Shown piece by piece: positions 59,138 through 64,000 of a DNA stretch of 64,000 nt. The notes under the pieces were generated by a model that did not search any database, was not told where the DNA came from, and saw only the letters and a list, made by a program, of their open reading frames with translations. The DNA is from Epiperipatus broadwayi (lineage: Eukaryota; Onychophora; Udeonychophora; Euonychophora; Peripatidae). The stretch is taken from contig JAQFVV010006199.1 of the NCBI GenBank assembly GCA_028023455.1, positions 1,240,001 through 1,304,000 of the forward strand. The letters run 5' to 3'. The translations under genes and the position numbers were made by a program. The stretch's first letter is position 1. Every line of letters starts with the position of its first letter.

Positions 59138-60834
59138 TATTAAACTGATGTTCAATATTCATTTTTTGCACATAAAAAACAAGTCTCAATAATTAAATTA
59201 GTTACCTAAGATCTTTCAAACTGATATAATGGGTTTTTTTTTTTATTTTTTATGTGGAATATACTTATAAATATATATTTTTGATAAAAAGAGAATGTAA
59301 GATACTTATGATAAATTTTCATTTAAATAATTTGGAAAGTTATTTATAGTATTTATATTTTATTTTTATATTGATACAAAAAATAAGGAAGGATGTATGA
59401 TAGTAAGAATTGTAGTTTAATGTGTGTCTTAGTAGATAAAAAAAATATATTCAGAAATAAAAATAACTTTTTTAGAAATAAGTAGGAGTCAATCAGATCA
59501 ATAGATCTTTTTCTAAAAATGAATGTGGCCTTCCATTTTAAAATGGTTGCCCAATCTTTATATGTATTATAATTTTATATAATTATGAATATATTTTTGA
59601 TGCTCTAACTCTTTAATAGCAATCTAATTGTTCTTCATATCTTTTTATTTATTGTTTTGTTATTAAAAACATAAATATCTCATTTATATAATTAATAAAT
59701 TTTTCTAGTAATGTATTATAATTTTAAATAATTATGATTATAATTTCATATTTTCTTGTTATTGCATATTATAAAAATCCTATTTATAATTATTAAATTT
59801 CTCAGTATTTTGGTATATTTCACTAATTAATTGCATTTAGGTATAAATCGGTTATTTTAAATTTGTTAGTGTGGTATTTGTATTTTTCGTCTTGATTCAA
59901 ACATATTACTTGACTTTTTTTTTCTTTTAACTTTTAAAAGTTGTTAGATTTATATTTTATTTAAATATTTTTTGCATAATAAAATATAAAATTTGAAATA
60001 CTTAAAAAATTGATGATAACATAAATTTAGAAAATTTTTGTAGACATTCTGTGCAAAGTATTTACTTACTTAATGTGTAAACTAGTATTTTTCAGTAAAA
60101 TACTTTTTATTTAAGGAGCTTTATTATCACTTGATTTTTAATTTTTATAATGTTGAAAATGAAAAAAAAAAGAAAATCTAATTTTGTTTATTGATAAATG
60201 TTTGAAATATTTTAAGACCATCATCTACAGATGAATATTAGCATTGGTTATCTCAATCAAAAATTCTTATTTATTTTATTATTTAAAATAATAATAATTT
60301 TATATTATATTACAGTATTTTTTCAATATTTTTAGGAAAAGTAAATTATTCCAATTTTTAATATTGGTTGAAAATAACACGTGGTACTTCTTTAAATTAT
60401 AGATTTTAATTAAATAAGACATTGGAAGAACTTTGATTTAAATTGTCTTTAAAAACATATATATATAGGCCATGCTATATGTTGTTTGGGAAAAAATGAA
60501 TATGATAAACTTGTTAAACAGAAGTGAATAACTTCAAAAATAAATTTGTGTAGTTAAAATATACTTTTCTTTAACTTAAATTAAGATTGTATGGATGCAC
60601 CGATTGTATGTATGCTTCAAAATAAATAAACCTATTAACTAGATAGACTAGATATGACTATTATATAAAAATATTTTTATTTCCTATTAATATTTATATT
60701 ATTTATGAATGGGATTTATTTTCATTTAAAGATTTAAAAAAAAAAAACAGAGATAGTAAGTTAGTTTTATTGTTATATAAAACAAATATTTTTTAGTAAT
60801 AGTAATAATTTTTATAAATGTCACGTTTTACCAC
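59138..60834. other. Anonymous AT-rich DNA
   Basis: Returns to background base composition. No supported feature. Confidence 0.4.
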
Positions 60835-60849
60835 CGCTTTTTTATTATT

Positions 60850-60892
60850 ATTATTTTTTTCCATATGTCATAGCATCGGCCGGGATACCTCT
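60850..60892 (-). mobile_element. 5'-truncated SINE with 15-bp target duplication
   Basis: The minus strand reads AGAGGTATCCCGGCCGATGC, then TATGACATATGG and an A run. This is the 3' end of the SINE at 38.05 kb (GGCTGATGCTATGACACATG). CGCTTTTTTATTATT flanks it perfectly at 60835-60849 and 60893-60907, so it was inserted by target-primed reverse transcription. Confidence 0.75.
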
Positions 60893-60907
60893 CGCTTTTT
60901 TATTATT

Positions 60908-61745
60908 GAAATTAGAATCACTCAGTTTAGATTTTCTGTTTTACAGTTTCAAGTCTTTAATGATAAAGTCATTTTAAAAACTGAAGATAATTTATAAATT
61001 TATATTATCTTTTCATATTCACCCTTTAAATAAGACTAGTCAAATGCTTAGAAACTAATCAATGTTGGATTTGGAAAGTTTAAAGGGTTTTGGGGTTGTT
61101 TTTTTCCGACTTGAGTAAATTTAAAATAAAGAACATTTTTCTGTCATTGGAATAATATTGTCATGATTAACCTGATTGCTACTTTTAAAGTGCTCAAATA
61201 TTTTATGACCCTCCTGAGTAACGAAAATACAATTATTGTTCAACATTTTACCATAAAAAAAGGTTTTTTTTTTTTTTTAATAAAAAAATCCTCATTATTA
61301 TTATTAAACGTTATGGTTATATTCATATAGGTAATTGTACCACAAGGTTTTTCACATATTTATTTAATCATTGTGACTTGAATAGAAAAGTGTATTAATT
61401 TAAAGTCACACTTGATATCTATTTTTTTGTGTCAACTCTCATGCCATGTATTTATTATATATGTTAAAAGAAGTCAGAAAGTAATCGTGATATGAATTAC
61501 TTTAGAATAAATAGTCTAAAAATAATGCTACTTTTATGTATTTACTCCCCAGTGTAGTATTGTTTGGATGGGTTTTTTTTTTCAGACTTGTAGAAAATAA
61601 TTATGTTTGATCTTTTAGTTCTATAAGTCTATCTTATACACACTTTTGGGGAAATCGGATAATTATACGTTAAAATAATAACTGACTTCTGTAAATATTT
61701 ATTTTAAGTATTGAATTATTATATCATCAAAAATCTTTTTTAATT
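60908..61745. other. Anonymous AT-rich DNA
   Basis: No supported feature. Confidence 0.4.
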
Positions 61746-62190
61746 AGGGCGTCCATATTTCCAGAGCATAACCGGGACACATTAAAAAAAAAAACTTTAT
61801 GGTAGATCACTGTATATTTCTGTACGAAATTAAAAAAATAAAAAATCACAAAACATATAATCGCATTTACATTACTAATAATATACTCATTTCCTGATAT
61901 AAACAAAGGCAAAAGATAATTGTTTGTATATATATTATCTATCAAAATAAAATCATAAATTGAAATCACTTTCATTCGAGAAAAATTACTGATTAACCAA
62001 TCAATTTTAATTATAAAATATTAAATAATTAAATTAAAATAAATACATAAATTAAATATAAAGTTAAAATTAAAAAATAAAAGTAAAAGTAAAAATGAAT
62101 GGTTAAAAAATCAGAGACAATTAACTGTCCCGAAAGAATATGTTGGGACACCGGGACAAATCCGGGAAAATCGGGACATATGGACGCCCT
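61746..62190. mobile_element. Non-autonomous inverted-repeat DNA transposon (445 bp)
   Basis: The left end AGGGCGTCCATATTTCC and the reverse complement of the right end, AGGGCGTCCATATGTCC, match at 16 of 17 bases. ATT flanks both sides as a possible 3-bp target duplication. Inner ACCGGGACA words also recur inverted. The superfamily is not clear; no transposase. The 82-codon minus frame inside is incidental. Confidence 0.75.
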
Positions 62191-64000
62191 ATTCTAAATC
62201 TGTCTCATAATTATTTGTGTTAACTCTGCAAATGAAATTGAGTACAATATATTATTCAATTGACTTGATTGTATATATATACTGGGTTCAGTCGGAAATT
62301 TTAATACTTGAAATGGTCACTTTACCACTGCATTTATTTACAAAGAACTGTTGCATATATATATGTACACACATTTCTATAAAATGAAAGAATCACATTA
62401 ATAGTGATTTTTATATGAAATAAGGATATGATAAAATCTTTCTCAGTGCAAAATATCTTTCAACTCTGACCCTGGGGACATTAGGGTTAAAATTCTCACT
62501 CTGGAGATATTTAAATAAATAAATGTTGGAAATGAAAAGAAGACAAAGTGAACCCTTGGAGAGTAGACTTCTAGAGGTGTAATCTGAAGCTATAGCCAAG
62601 TTGCAGTTTGTTTCATACCTATTACACAACAGAGGGAGAAACTCCAGACTTTTACAAGATTAATTACACTTGTACTTTTTTTATTATTACATGGGGATTT
62701 CTCTTAGTTACTCATTCCTCCCCCCTAATCAGGTTTTTTCTTTCTTTAACCTGTGAATAGCATTTTTACAGATAATTTTATGTATTAAAAAAAAAAAGTG
62801 ATTTCCAACTGGGAAATATTACAATTTCTTTGTTGAGCTATAGTACTTAGAAGCAACAAAATTTTTAATAGTTCTGTTTTTATTTCTTAATTCTATTTTT
62901 TTTTTGTCTCTATTTTTTAAAGAAAAAGTTTGTAAACGAAAGTTTCTTTACAAATAACATTTACTTAAATTAGTGGATTTTTATGAGGAAGACATATAAT
63001 ATTGTGAGTACTAAGTTTTATTAAATACTATATTGAAATAAAAAGTGAATGGAAATATAGAAAAAATGAAAAAGTGATAGTTAAATGTTTTGAAGATGTA
63101 CAATAGATAAAAAAAATTACTGTTGGCAAAAGAAGATAGAATGGCAATTTAACACTATAGATATAAAAGAGGAAGTCCAATAAAAATGTAGTTGTAATAA
63201 GTATTAAGAGATTAACAGTGACAAATGTATCTGGGAATTATTGAATCCTTAAGCTTGTAGTAGATAACACGACAATAAAGAACTATTCTTGCTCTTGTTG
63301 AACCGTGGAATTAAATGATTTGTTGTTATTATTAATATTTTTATTCAGTGGAAATAATATATCTACAGTTAATGAAGAATGAGGATAATATAATATATAG
63401 TTAATGAATTGAATTTAGATCTGTATAACTATTCAAACAGATTGACTTGGGTTAAAACTTTATGCTGATTTGAATTTTAGATTTTTAGCTTGTCAAGTAA
63501 AATGAAATTAAAATAGTTGTTGGATGCATATCTGCATTTTTTCTGATTATGAATTCCAAACAAGAGAAAAACCAGAAACTTGTCCGAGAATGGAAATTTA
63601 AATGTATTTAGTAGTCATTAATCGTTCAAGCTTTTAGTAGATGATATTAGATAGAACCTCTTGTCTTATTAGATATAAGACAGATAAAATAGGTTTTCTA
63701 AAGAATAGCAGGCTTGAAAAAAATAAAATAAAAAAATGGTTAAAAGAATTAATTTTTTTTTGTTTATATGTATGTGTGTGTAACAAATGTAAATATCCAT
63801 TATAGATTAATTATTGTAATGACAGTAAAACAATGAAGTCTAAATTTGCAAAAATAAATATGACAAAAAACCATTACAAAACTTAAAAGTACTTTCAATT
63901 ATTATTTTAATTTTCTTTAACTGGAAATTCCTTTCAAGTATGGAGAATTTCTTAACTAATTTTACTTTAGGAGCTATGTTTGATCAATGATTATGTATGA
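62191..64000. other. Anonymous AT-rich DNA
   Basis: No supported gene or element. The short frame at 62411-62629 has no recognisable motif. Confidence 0.4.

Overview
This is an AT-rich (about three quarters A+T by eye), gene-poor stretch of an animal nuclear genome. There is no operon structure and no long host open reading frame. Nearly everything recognisable is transposable-element sequence: RTE/BovB-type LINEs, a second LINE family, Penelope-like retroelements (PLEs), an LTR retrotransposon, tRNA-derived SINEs, hAT elements, Tigger/pogo-type elements and other inverted-repeat elements. This mix fits an invertebrate metazoan. I cannot name the species or phylum from this sequence.

Layout. 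1-8.4 kb: one very decayed RTE copy at 1.27-3.4 kb, otherwise anonymous AT-rich DNA. 8.4-15.2 kb: a repeat carrying a broken hammerhead motif, a decayed LINE (10.4-11.9 kb), a 1.3 kb Tigger-type element (13.1-14.4 kb) and a SINE fragment. 15.4-18.7 kb: a full-length RTE element, minus strand, with a perfect 12-bp target-site duplication (TSD). It is dead because of a stop at codon 9 and a mutated catalytic Asp. 20.6-21.5 kb: two short non-autonomous DNA transposons (hAT, Tigger). 22.6-26.6 kb: a second LINE and three RTE pieces. 27.8-28.1 kb: two inverted hammerhead remnants. 30.6-30.95 kb: a telomere-like minisatellite and a tandem repeat. 35.7-36.2 kb: a foldback made of tRNA-like SINE arms. 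36.7-38.2 kb: a PLE fragment beside a complete 101-bp SINE. 39.45 kb: a possible host exon ending in ATG CCA G before a consensus splice donor. 41.2-42.5 kb: two inverted PLE 3' ends with GIY-YIG endonuclease sequence. 43.2-44.0 kb: two inverted-repeat elements, each with an almost complete type I hammerhead ribozyme. 45.4-47.9 kb: an RTE copy split by a hAT element with a perfect 8-bp TSD; the hAT itself carries a SINE. 48.5-49.6 kb: a decayed GTF2IRD2-like hAT transposase. 52.7-59.1 kb: a young LTR element with a 2.6 kb LTR, a truncated 5' LTR and an unrecognised acidic ORF. 60.8-62.2 kb: a 5'-truncated SINE and a 445-bp inverted-repeat element.

The most interesting signal is the small dispersed family with a minimal hammerhead core: CTGATGA, a short stem II, GAAA, a palindromic stem III and a GTC or ATC cleavage triplet followed by TGAGGA, which pairs with TCCTCA upstream. 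It occurs five times and sits inside inverted-repeat elements. PLEs, which are known carriers of such ribozymes, lie nearby, together with two further hammerhead-like motifs of PLE style. No gene in the window can be shown to be a functional host gene.
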